Assembly (NCBI GenBank): GCA_023457355.1
Contig: JAEWLW010000076.1
Span: 1 to 22,014, forward strand
Source of the DNA: Bacillota bacterium
GTDB taxonomy: Bacteria; Bacillota; Clostridia; Oscillospirales; Ruminococcaceae
DNA length: 22,014 bases
Reading direction: 5' to 3'
Below, piece by piece: positions 16,101 through 22,014 of this stretch. The notes beneath the pieces are model-generated. The model was not told the DNA's origin. It saw only the letters and a list, made by a program, of their open reading frames with translations, and searched no databases. A program made the translations under genes and the position numbers. Numbering within the stretch: the stretch's first letter is position 1; every line of letters starts with the position of its first letter.

Positions 16101-17507
16101 CTATTTAATCTTTTGACGGCTGAAATAATGGCGGGTTTCTTGCGTAACCACACCGGAAAGCACCAGCAGCGCGACCAGGTTCGGGAAGGCCATCAAACCG
16201 TTAAAGATATCCGCAATATTCCAAACGGCGGCGACAGTCATGTAGGGGCCGATAAATACGGCGAGGATGTAGAGGTAACGGTAAATCATGACGGCTTTCT
16301 GGTTGCCGTTTGAAAAATACTCGAGGCAGCGTTCACTGTAATAGTCCCAACCCAGAATGGTGGTGAAGGCAAAGAAAATGAGGCTGAGCATCAAGATGAA
16401 GGCAGAGACACGCGGGTTGAAGGGCAGACCGTTCTGAAATGCCTGAGATGTGATATCGACGCCCTTTAAGCCGATGTTCCAGGTGCCGGTGGTGACGATG
16501 CAAAGACCGGTGATGGTGCAGACGATAATGGTGTCGATAAAGGTGCCGGTCATCGAAACCAGACCCTGGCGCACCGGCTCTTTGGTTTGGGCAGCCGCGG
16601 CGGCAATCGGAGCGGAACCGAGACCCGCCTCATTCGAAAAGATGCCGCGGGCAATGCCCTTTTGCATGGCGACAGTGATGCTGCCGACAATGCCGCCGGT
16701 TACGGCCTGCGGATTGAAGGCCCCGGTGATAATCAGATTTATTGCGTCCGGAATTTTGCCTGCATTGCAGATAAGTAACAGGACGCCGAAGATGATATAG
16801 ATGACCGCCATGACCGGCACGACGACCTGCGCCACCATCGAGATGCGCTTTAAACCGCCGAGAATAACCAATGCGGTGCACAGGGTAATCACAACACCGG
16901 CGGCAACGACAGCCCAGGAATATTGGACGCCGAATATGGAGACGGTATGGCGGCTTTCGGCATCAAAGAAGCCTTTAACCGCCGAGGCGATGCCGTTAAC
17001 CTGCGTAAAGGTGCCGATGCCAAACAACCCGGCGCTCAACCCGAAAAAAGCAAACATCTTGGCCAGCCAGCGCCACCGGCTGCCCATCCCGCGCTCAATA
17101 TAATAGAAAGGGCCGCCCAGAACATGCCCGTCGGGCGCAATTTCACGGTATTTTATTGCCAGCACACCTTCGGCATACTTGGTGGCCATGCCAAAAAAGG
17201 CGGCCACCCACATCCAGAACAGCGCGCCCGGGCCGCCGGAATAGATGGCGGTTGCCACCCCGACAATGTTGCCGGTACCGATGGTGGCCGACATGGCGGT
17301 GCACAGCGCACTGAAGCTGCTTACTTCACCGTGGCCGTTTTCCTCGTTTTTGACCATGTAGCGCAGTGCCCGGGGCAGATGGAACAGCTGCAGCAGATTC
17401 AGCCGCACTGTGAGGTAAATGCCGGTAATCAGGATGAACCCAATCAGCGGCAGGCCCCATACCAGGTCATCAAACCATACAATCAATTCGTTCATTTGTG
17501 TTAACAT
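16101..17507 (-). CDS. Sodium:alanine/glycine symporter (AgcS family)
   Basis: A 468-residue membrane protein that imports alanine or glycine with Na+. About ten hydrophobic segments are spread along its length. The family signature near the N-terminus is clear: SATIGTGNIVGVATAIYSGG, followed by GALFWMWVAAFFGMATKYAEG, and later GIARGIFSNEAGLGSAPIAAA. Length fits the family. The start at 17507 (MLTQMNELIVWFDD) was chosen because AGGAGG lies 10 bases upstream; the longer frame would begin inside that ribosome site. The gene is preceded by a glycine riboswitch and an intrinsic terminator, so glycine is a likely substrate and signal. It is transcribed alone and ends at the strong hairpin at 16053-16091. 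Confidence 0.93.
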   Translation of the reverse strand: MLTQMNELIVWFDDLVWGLPLIGFILITGIYLTVRLNLLQLFHLPRALRYMVKNEENGHGEVSSFSALCTAMSATIGTGNIVGVATAIYSGGPGALFWMWVAAFFGMATKYAEGVLAIKYREIAPDGHVLGGPFYYIERGMGSRWRWLAKMFAFFGLSAGLFGIGTFTQVNGIASAVKGFFDAESRHTVSIFGVQYSWAVVAAGVVITLCTALVILGGLKRISMVAQVVVPVMAVIYIIFGVLLLICNAGKIPDAINLIITGAFNPQAVTGGIVGSITVAMQKGIARGIFSNEAGLGSAPIAAAAAQTKEPVRQGLVSMTGTFIDTIIVCTITGLCIVTTGTWNIGLKGVDITSQAFQNGLPFNPRVSAFILMLSLIFFAFTTILGWDYYSERCLEYFSNGNQKAVMIYRYLYILAVFIGPYMTVAAVWNIADIFNGLMAFPNLVALLVLSGVVTQETRHYFSRQKIK

Positions 17508-17529
17508 GTTTCCTTTTCCTCCTGCATAC

Positions 17530-17563
17530 AAAAAAATAAAGCCGAAACTTTCGTTTCGACCTT
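17530..17563 (-). terminator. Expression-platform terminator in the symporter leader
   Basis: On the minus strand AAGGTCGAAAC, a GAAA loop and GTTTCGGCTTT form an 11-bp stem (two G-U pairs) followed by TATTTTTTT. It lies between the glycine aptamer and the AGGAGG of the symporter, exactly where a riboswitch-controlled terminator is expected. Confidence 0.85.
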
Positions 17564-17610
17564 CCGGAGAAATGAGAACAGTGATATCTTAAAGCTGACG
17601 AGATACCAAA

Positions 17611-17700
17611 CTCTGTCCTTTTGCCTGAGAGATCGCTTGCGTACTGCAAACTTACACCTTCGGCGCCCTTTCCGGGACTCTCCAGAGAATCTAACGGCTG
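17611..17700 (-). ncRNA. Glycine riboswitch (single aptamer) upstream of the symporter
   Basis: The minus strand carries the conserved glycine-aptamer blocks in order: CTCTGGAGAG, GGGCGCCGAAGG, then CTCTCAGGCAAAAGGACAGAG split over its last part (keyed by CAGGCAAAAGGACAGAG). The first CTCTG (17687-17683) pairs with the final CAGAG (17615-17611) to close P1. Only one complete aptamer is present; 17700-17745 may hold a reduced 'ghost' stem. Glycine riboswitches before gcv operons are usually ON switches, while one before a symporter in streptococci is reported as OFF. The terminator directly downstream suggests transcriptional control; the sign cannot be decided from sequence alone. Confidence 0.9.
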
Positions 17701-17763
17701 CCGCTAAAAGCCGGGATGGCGGTGATACGCGCACATCTGTCGCCCAAACGGAGCAGCTTGATT

Positions 17764-17792
17764 AGAATAGCACATACGCCTTTAAAAATCAA
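17764..17792 (-). promoter_or_regulatory. Promoter of the riboswitch-symporter transcript
   Basis: On the minus strand TTGATT (17792-17787) and TATTCT (17769-17764) are 17 bases apart. This would start the RNA near 17757, about 70 bases ahead of the aptamer. Confidence 0.65.
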
Positions 17793-18059
17793 GTCCAAAT
17801 TCAGACATTCGCCACCGGCCAAGAGGCGGCGCATGTGGCTGCGGATGGTATCCGATGAATGGCATCGTAAAGGGCCCGGCAGAAAAGTGAATATTCGGAC
17901 GGACCGTTTTAAGGCTGCGGCGCGATCATCGCCGGTGGGCGCCCGTGTCTTGCGCGTGCCCCTGCCAAGCAAAAGCCTGTGCAATCCATTCCACCTTTTA
18001 ATGGGATATTAGTATAAGTTGTTTTTTTAGCGCATAGTCTTTTTTGAGGAGGTGTGGAC
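17793..18059. other. Intergenic region between symporter promoter and M23 gene
   Basis: GC-rich up to about 17990 and AT-rich from 18000. I see no gene, repeat or RNA motif that I can support. A possible SigE-like element lies at 18012-18040 and a strong ribosome site GAGGAGG at 18046-18052. Short open frames here on both strands have no credible start or family. Confidence 0.5.
18012..18040 (+). promoter_or_regulatory. Possible SigE-like sporulation promoter
   Basis: GTATAAG (18012-18018), a 14-base spacer and CATAGTCT (18033-18040) loosely resemble the mother-cell SigE consensus (ATA-rich -35, CATACAnT -10). The match is partial. It gains some weight because the B. subtilis spoIVF operon is SigE-dependent. 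Confidence 0.25.
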
Positions 18060-18884
18060 ATGGTTGGACGCAGAATGTATTCCGCGTTTGGCGCACCGGA
18101 TCGCCGCCGGACAGCCGCACGCAAAGACGGGCAGGAGGGCAAATTCATGTTTACAACGCTGCTGCAAAGTATGCTTTGCGTTATGATGATAACGGCGGCG
18201 TTTATTATGAGTAGCTTTTTGGGCATGACCGATGTCAAGACGGCATTTTTTACACTGATATCCAAAGAGACTGAGGCGGTGGAGGTCTTTTCAGTGGTGC
18301 AAAAGGTGAAAGAATCGGATAAAATATCCCGCCTGCGCAGTATTGTTGAGCTGATTTTGAGTCAGGTTGGGGCCTCCCCAAGAATCGATGTCACCACGCC
18401 GGCCGGTCAGGGCGGGCAGCTGTTGTTTTTACCCAGAACTGAAAACAGCTTGCCCGACGGCGTCACCAACATTACGCCGCTGTTGTCCGCGCCGATGCGC
18501 CAGCCGGTGCAGGGCATGATCAGCTCCACGTTCGGCTTAAGAAAACACCCCATCACCGGCAAACCGGATTTTCACACCGGCGTGGATTTTGCCGTGCCGC
18601 TCAACACACCCATTGGCGCGGCATGGCCCGGCGTTGTGGTGGAAACAGGCGAATCACAGATATATGGCAACTTTGTTACCTTAGACCACGGCGGCTTTCA
18701 AACCCGCTACTGCCATTGCAACGCACTGGCCGTTAAGGTCGGTATGCGCCTGCGGCAGGGCGAAACGCTGGCATATGTGGGCAACACCGGTGTTTCGACC
18801 GGCCCGCACCTGCATTTTGAGCTGATTATAAACGGTAAGGCAGCCAATCCACTGGCGGAGTGCACCCGATGGCAGGCTTTATAA
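18060..18884 (+). CDS. M23 (LytM) domain membrane protein, SpoIVFA-like
   Basis: A 274-residue protein with a basic cytosolic N-terminus, one membrane segment at about 32-55 (LLQSMLCVMMITAAFIMSSFLG) and a C-terminal LytM/M23 domain (about 145-265). This layout and length match B. subtilis SpoIVFA, which holds the SpoIVFB protease inactive in the outer forespore membrane until a signal arrives. The next gene encodes an M50 protease, which supports this role. Unlike a purely structural domain, all M23 zinc and catalytic positions appear present: H172 and D176 (FHTGVD), H219 (YCHC), H250 and H252 (PHLHFE). It could therefore be an active endopeptidase. ATG 18060 was chosen over GTG 18054 because GAGGAGG ends 7 bases before it. 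The name rests on architecture plus neighbour. Confidence 0.82.
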   Translation: MVGRRMYSAFGAPDRRRTAARKDGQEGKFMFTTLLQSMLCVMMITAAFIMSSFLGMTDVKTAFFTLISKETEAVEVFSVVQKVKESDKISRLRSIVELILSQVGASPRIDVTTPAGQGGQLLFLPRTENSLPDGVTNITPLLSAPMRQPVQGMISSTFGLRKHPITGKPDFHTGVDFAVPLNTPIGAAWPGVVVETGESQIYGNFVTLDHGGFQTRYCHCNALAVKVGMRLRQGETLAYVGNTGVSTGPHLHFELIINGKAANPLAECTRWQAL

Positions 18885-19459
18885 AAGCTTATGAAAAAAA
18901 GCCGCTGGTCACCTGCGACTTCTGGTTTTTTGCGGTCATTGCCGCTGCTGTTTATTTTGGCGGAGACGCACTGTGCCTGCTGCTGGCGGCACTGGTGCAT
19001 GAGGCGGGGCATTGGCTGGCGTTAATCGCCACCCACAACGGCATCTTGCAGCTGCAGTTGCGCGGTTGTTTTGTCCGTATTGTGCCGTATTACCGGCGTC
19101 TGCCCGGTTTGCGCCAGGAACTGGCCATTTTGGCGGCCGGTCCTTTGGCGGGCGCCGTTTTCGCTTTTTTGCTAAAACCGTTCGCACCCCGGCTTGCCAA
19201 AATCAGCTTGCTGCTGTCGGTTTTCAACCTGCTGCCGGTGCGCGGGCTCGACGGCGGCAGCATGCTGCACCTGATTTATTCCACGGTGTTTGGCGCAGAC
19301 AGAACAGGGGTGCCCAACGCCGTCGGCGGCGCCGTGGCCGCCGTTGCGATGGGAGTAAGCCTGTGGTCCTTTGCGGTGCACAAGCCGAATATTCCTATGC
19401 TTGGCGTAGCGGTTTTTTTAATATTTAAACAGTTTATCGCAGCAAGTGACGCCGACTAG
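18869..19459 (+). CDS. M50 site-2-type intramembrane metalloprotease, SpoIVFB-like
   Basis: A 196-residue polytopic membrane protein. The zinc motif H44-E45-x-x-H48 (VHEAGH) lies in one hydrophobic segment, and the second motif NLLPVRGLDGG supplies D128. AAGPLAGAVFAF between them is also typical of the family. In sporulating Bacilli SpoIVFB cuts the pro-sequence of sigma K in the mother cell. B. subtilis SpoIVFB is longer and ends in a cytosolic CBS domain; here the protein stops soon after the last hydrophobic segment, so no CBS domain is present. The ATG at 18869 has GGAG 8 bases upstream and lies 16 bases inside the M23 gene, which indicates translational coupling. The 3' end overlaps the convergent acetyltransferase gene by 4 bases. 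Confidence 0.85.
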   Translation: MAGFIKAYEKKPLVTCDFWFFAVIAAAVYFGGDALCLLLAALVHEAGHWLALIATHNGILQLQLRGCFVRIVPYYRRLPGLRQELAILAAGPLAGAVFAFLLKPFAPRLAKISLLLSVFNLLPVRGLDGGSMLHLIYSTVFGADRTGVPNAVGGAVAAVAMGVSLWSFAVHKPNIPMLGVAVFLIFKQFIAASDAD

Positions 19460-20106
19460 GGTATCACCCAGAATCCATTGCGGCTTTTATTAAGCCGCAA
19501 TATTGTTTTGCGGTTGCTGACAACCGAAGCGTAGCGGTTAAAAATTTCCCGCACATCCCAGCTATCCAGAGCGGATATCGGCACGATCTCCGGCGGGTTT
19601 TCGGGGAATGTGCCAATGTGCTTTTCGTAGGTGACGATATCGTGCCAGCCACCCAGTTTGCAGCACGCATTTGTCAGGATTCCTTTGGCCGAAAAACCGA
19701 GGAATTCGTGCAGGCGCTGGCTGGGCAGGTTCGGCAGAATGACAATACCATAAGCTGTTTGATAGCCCTGAAGCCGCAAAAGGGCGATCAATGCGCTATA
19801 CAGTGCAACGCCGACATTACTGCTTGGGCAGTTGCCGGAAACATAGACCGAAAGCTCGGCCCCCCAGCGGTAAGAAGAACGGCTTCTGTAACTGTGCCCA
19901 TAGGCATAGCCGACAATTTTACCCGCTATCATGCAGACGATGTAGGGGTGTCTGGCCAGTGCGTCGGTGATGCGGCTTTTAAACGCGCTTAGGGAAGGTA
20001 TCGCTTCTTCTGTTGTGACGGTGGAGTTTTCGACATAAGGTGCGTAGATATCAAGCAGATCCTGTGCGTCATCAACATCGGCCATGCGCAATATAATATC
20101 ATTCAT
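19456..20106 (-). CDS. GNAT acetyltransferase, phosphinothricin-acetyltransferase-like
   Basis: A 216-residue acetyltransferase. Residues 1 to about 170 match the PAT/Pat-like GNAT pattern: IYAPYVENSTVTTEE, RHPYIVCMIAGKIVGYAYGH, YRWGAELSVYVS, PNLPSQRLHEFLGFSAKGI and LGGWHDIVTYEK. The acetyl-CoA loop is unusual, with SSNVGVAL where RGxGxGxAL is common. A C-terminal tail of about 40 residues follows the GNAT fold and was not recognised. Substrate is unknown; the family name does not prove activity on phosphinothricin. It is the third gene behind metA and the HAD gene, 18 bases after the latter, with GAGGT 10 bases from its ATG. Confidence 0.85.
   Translation of the reverse strand: MNDIILRMADVDDAQDLLDIYAPYVENSTVTTEEAIPSLSAFKSRITDALARHPYIVCMIAGKIVGYAYGHSYRSRSSYRWGAELSVYVSGNCPSSNVGVALYSALIALLRLQGYQTAYGIVILPNLPSQRLHEFLGFSAKGILTNACCKLGGWHDIVTYEKHIGTFPENPPEIVPISALDSWDVREIFNRYASVVSNRKTILRLNKSRNGFWVIP
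19477..19508 (+). terminator. Terminator of the M23-M50 pair, inside the convergent acetyltransferase gene
   Basis: ATTGCGGCTT (19477-19486) pairs perfectly with AAGCCGCAAT (19492-19501) around a TTATT loop, and ATTGTTTT follows on the plus strand. It lies 18 bases after the M50 stop, within the last codons of the minus-strand acetyltransferase. Confidence 0.7.
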
Positions 20107-20124
20107 CAGGCGCTTACCTCACAG

Positions 20125-20766
20125 TTAATCGTTAAGCAATTCTTTAAAGCTGCGGATATAGCGGTGACAGGCGGCTGCAATGCCGCGCTGATCCTGCTGC
20201 AGCGGTTCATCGACAGCCCAAACCGTAAACCCGGCCTTCGCAGCGGTTCTTATGGCAAACAGCGAATCTTCAAAAACGATGCATTGGTCGGCCGGCAGGC
20301 GCAGCCTGCGCGCCGCCTCAAGAAAGATATCGGGCTTGTCCTTACCGATGCCGCCGACATCCTCCGGTGTGAGGACGGTTTTTACAAGCGGCGTAATACC
20401 GTGATGCGCTAAAACGGCGTCGGCCAGGGCATGGTTGGTCATGGTGGCAACCGCGCAGGGAATATTGTTGCGGTTGAGCTGCTTGATATAATCAATCGCA
20501 AACGGCTTGGGTAAAACCTCATTGTGATAACTATGGTGTATCATATCCTGCCAGGCCGTAATCAAGCCTTCCGGCGTCATATCAAGCCGGGGAAAACGCC
20601 CGATAAAATATTCGGCGGCTTCGGGAAATTCCAAACCGAGCAGGTCGTCGGCAAGCTGCCGCGTCCAGTCTATGCCATGCTTTTTGCAAAATGCGGGCGC
20701 CAGGCCGTACCACATGCCCATGGAATCGAGCAGGGTTCCGTCCATGTCAAATATGGCTGCCTTCAT
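20125..20766 (-). CDS. HAD-superfamily hydrolase (beta-phosphoglucomutase-like subfamily)
   Basis: A 213-residue Mg2+-dependent phosphatase or phosphomutase. All four HAD motifs are visible: D7-M-D9-G-T near the N-terminus, T108 in VATMTNH, K144 in GKDKPDIF and E166-D167 in VFEDS. A helical cap (about 15-85) between motifs I and II places it in the subfamily with beta-phosphoglucomutase and phosphoglycolate phosphatase; the substrate cannot be told. Its ATG overlaps the metA stop as ATGA, and a GGGAGG inside the end of metA serves as its ribosome site, so translation is coupled to metA. Confidence 0.9.
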   Translation of the reverse strand: MKAAIFDMDGTLLDSMGMWYGLAPAFCKKHGIDWTRQLADDLLGLEFPEAAEYFIGRFPRLDMTPEGLITAWQDMIHHSYHNEVLPKPFAIDYIKQLNRNNIPCAVATMTNHALADAVLAHHGITPLVKTVLTPEDVGGIGKDKPDIFLEAARRLRLPADQCIVFEDSLFAIRTAAKAGFTVWAVDEPLQQDQRGIAAACHRYIRSFKELLND

Positions 20767-21707
20767 TTTTTATTGCCTCCCTTGCGGTGGGGCGTCAACT
20801 GCGTCAAATCAAACGGCGTCTCCTGATAGACAAAGTAGTTGAGCCAGTTTGAGAACAACAGGCTGGAGTGTGCGCGCCAGCACATCGGCGGTGATTTTGC
20901 CGGGTCGTTGTCGGGAAAGTAATGGCGGGGCAGTTTGATGTCCATCCCTTTATCAACGTCTCTGAAGTATTCGCTTGCCAGCGTTTCACGGTCATATTCA
21001 CTATGCCCCATAATGAAGAACTGGCGTCCGGCACGCCCGGCGATGCAATAGACCCCCGCCTCGTCCGAGCGGGCAAGAATCTCAAGGCTGTCCACCTTTT
21101 CTATGTCGCTTTCCGATACGGTTGTATGGCGCGAATGCGGCACCCAGAACATCTCGTCAAAGCCGCGCATCAGCCGATGATTGCGGTTGAGAACGGTGTG
21201 CTCAAACACACCGAACATCTTTTCCGGCAGCGCAATTTTATCAATGCCATAGTGATAATAAAGTCCGGCCTGTGCGCCCCAACAGATGTGCATGGTGGAG
21301 TAGACATTTGTCAGGGACCAGGCCATAATCTCGCACAACTCATCCCAATAATCCACCTCATTAAAAGGCATGGTCTCCACCGGAGCGCCGGTGATGATCA
21401 GGCCGTCAAAACGCTGGTCTTTAATTTCATCGAAGGTCTTATAAAACTTTAAAAGATGGTCGCTGGGTGTGTTTTTGGGGATATGTCCGCCGACCTGCAG
21501 CAGTTCGACATCAGACTGGATCGGTGTGTTGCCAAGCAGACGCAGCAGCTGCGTCTCAGTTTCAATCTTTTTGGGCATCAGATTGAGTATCACAATGCGA
21601 AGCGGGCGAATATCCTGATTTCGGGCGCGCTCCTCACTTATAACAAAGATGTTTTCAGCTTCCAGTACTTTTGTTGCAGGCAAAGTGGTCGGTATATTGA
21701 TCGGCAT
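20763..21707 (-). CDS. metAA: Homoserine O-acetyltransferase (MetA/MetAA family)
   Basis: It acylates homoserine in the first committed step of methionine synthesis. The 314 residues match the MetA family end to end: LRIVILNLMPKKIETETQLLR, ITGAPVETMPF, CWGAQAG with the catalytic C142, and GHSEYDRETL with H235 and E237. The acyl-CoA preference position 111 is Glu; Glu there is reported to favour acetyl-CoA, while Gly (as in E. coli) favours succinyl-CoA. So acetyltransferase activity is predicted. The ATG has AGGAG 9 bases upstream and a consensus promoter. The leader is too short for a SAM riboswitch or T-box, so the usual clostridial RNA control of methionine genes is not visible here. Confidence 0.95.
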   Translation of the reverse strand: MPINIPTTLPATKVLEAENIFVISEERARNQDIRPLRIVILNLMPKKIETETQLLRLLGNTPIQSDVELLQVGGHIPKNTPSDHLLKFYKTFDEIKDQRFDGLIITGAPVETMPFNEVDYWDELCEIMAWSLTNVYSTMHICWGAQAGLYYHYGIDKIALPEKMFGVFEHTVLNRNHRLMRGFDEMFWVPHSRHTTVSESDIEKVDSLEILARSDEAGVYCIAGRAGRQFFIMGHSEYDRETLASEYFRDVDKGMDIKLPRHYFPDNDPAKSPPMCWRAHSSLLFSNWLNYFVYQETPFDLTQLTPHRKGGNKK

Positions 21708-21739
21708 CGTCAGAACTCCTATATTATAATATGTAGAGT

Positions 21740-21768
21740 ATTATGTCACAATCCGATGCATGCGTCAA
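21740..21768 (-). promoter_or_regulatory. Promoter of the metAA-HAD-GNAT operon
   Basis: On the minus strand TTGACG (21768-21763) and CATAAT (21745-21740) are 17 bases apart, giving a start near 21733 and a leader of about 25 bases. A nearer TATAAT-like string overlaps the ribosome site and would leave no leader, so it was not chosen. Confidence 0.65.
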
Positions 21769-21835
21769 CAAAAAGCGCCTTAAAAGGGCATTTTATCAAT
21801 TGCCAAAAAAACGACGAGTTTTTTGCAAAAACCTG

Positions 21836-21864
21836 TTGACATATCTGCCCCAGCATGATATTAT
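21836..21864 (+). promoter_or_regulatory. rRNA-type promoter P1
   Basis: A perfect TTGACA (21836-21841), 17 bases and TATTAT (21859-21864). A- and T-tracts just upstream (21805-21832) could act as an UP element. It fires toward the right edge of the window, where no gene begins before the end. Confidence 0.8.
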
Positions 21865-21928
21865 AACTAAGCTGTCGCGAGAGAGGTAAACGAAACTCGG
21901 GATAAGCCACAAAAAAGAAAAGTTGTTG

Positions 21929-21957
21929 TTGACAAAGTTTCTTGAATGTGATAAACT
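21929..21957 (+). promoter_or_regulatory. rRNA-type promoter P2
   Basis: A second perfect TTGACA (21929-21934), 17 bases and TAAACT (21952-21957), 93 bases after P1 in the same direction. An A-rich tract (21910-21922) precedes it. Tandem, closely spaced strong promoters of this type are characteristic of Firmicute ribosomal RNA operons. Confidence 0.8.
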
Positions 21958-22014
21958 AAATCTCACCTGCGAAAGCGCAGGGCGGACCTTGAAAATTAAA
22001 CAACATTGAGAAAT
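21958..22014 (+). promoter_or_regulatory. rRNA operon leader with hairpin and boxA-like element
   Basis: After P2 comes a short hairpin, CCTGCG-AAAG-CGCAGG (21966-21981), then CCTTGAAAATTAAACAAC (21987-22004). This resembles the conserved CTTTGAAAACTGAACA leader found just before 16S genes in Firmicutes, which is linked to boxA antitermination. The 16S gene itself would begin outside the window. Confidence 0.65.

Noticed and set aside
17700..17745. A second full glycine aptamer
   Set aside because: The conserved blocks (GCGCCGAAGG, CAGGCAAAAGGACAG) occur only once; at most a degenerate stem is present.
17691..17984. 97-codon minus-strand frame over the riboswitch promoter
   Set aside because: It runs through the symporter promoter and the aptamer 5' side; not compatible with a real gene.
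21708..21835. SAM riboswitch or T-box leader for metAA
   Set aside because: The promoter lies about 30 bases from the start codon, leaving no room, and no T-box or SAM motif is visible.

Overview
The window looks like a chromosomal segment of a spore-forming, low-oxygen Clostridia-type Firmicute with moderately high GC (mid-50s by eye), perhaps near the Ruminococcaceae/Oscillospiraceae. The reasons are consensus SigA-type promoters, strong GGAGG ribosome binding sites, a SpoIVFA/SpoIVFB-like sporulation pair, an electron-bifurcating NfnAB transhydrogenase, and a glycine riboswitch in front of a sodium:alanine symporter. The genus cannot be fixed from this sequence alone.

Layout, left to right. 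1-641: 3' part of a decayed IS1182-type transposase (one frameshift, one internal stop), followed by two hairpins. 816-2729 (-): glutamine-dependent NAD+ synthetase, divergent from a P2-type Ca2+-ATPase (2919-5609, +). 5763-6137 (-): small zinc-ribbon protein whose terminator appears to lie inside the 3' end of the convergent ATPase gene. 6459-11317 (+): a cell-envelope pair, a lipoprotein with a GHL10-type glycosyl-hydrolase-like domain and a 1107-residue membrane-anchored protein joining a second such barrel to beta-sandwich stalks and an N-acetylmuramoyl-L-alanine amidase. 11532-13761 (+): nfnA-nfnB, closed by a strong hairpin. 14016-15513 (+): VanW-family protein and a metallo-beta-lactamase-fold hydrolase. 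15613-16041 (+): an AT-richer GNAT acetyltransferase. 16101-17507 (-): AgcS/AlsT symporter behind a single-aptamer glycine riboswitch with its own terminator. 18060-19459 (+): M23 (SpoIVFA-like) and M50 (SpoIVFB-like) genes, overlapping. 19456-21707 (-): metA, HAD phosphatase and GNAT acetyltransferase as a tightly packed operon. 21836-22014 (+): tandem consensus promoters and a leader typical of a ribosomal RNA operon, whose 16S gene would start just beyond the window.

The content is mostly housekeeping and core clostridial physiology: NAD synthesis, Ca2+ export, wall remodelling, redox balancing between NADH, NADPH and ferredoxin, glycine/alanine uptake, sporulation and methionine synthesis. 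I see no phage, CRISPR or defence system. The items most worth a second look are the GHL10-barrel/amidase fusion with its lipoprotein neighbour, the SpoIVFA-like protein with an apparently intact M23 zinc site beside a CBS-less SpoIVFB-like protease, the riboswitch leader, terminators embedded in convergent genes, and the tandem rRNA-type promoters.
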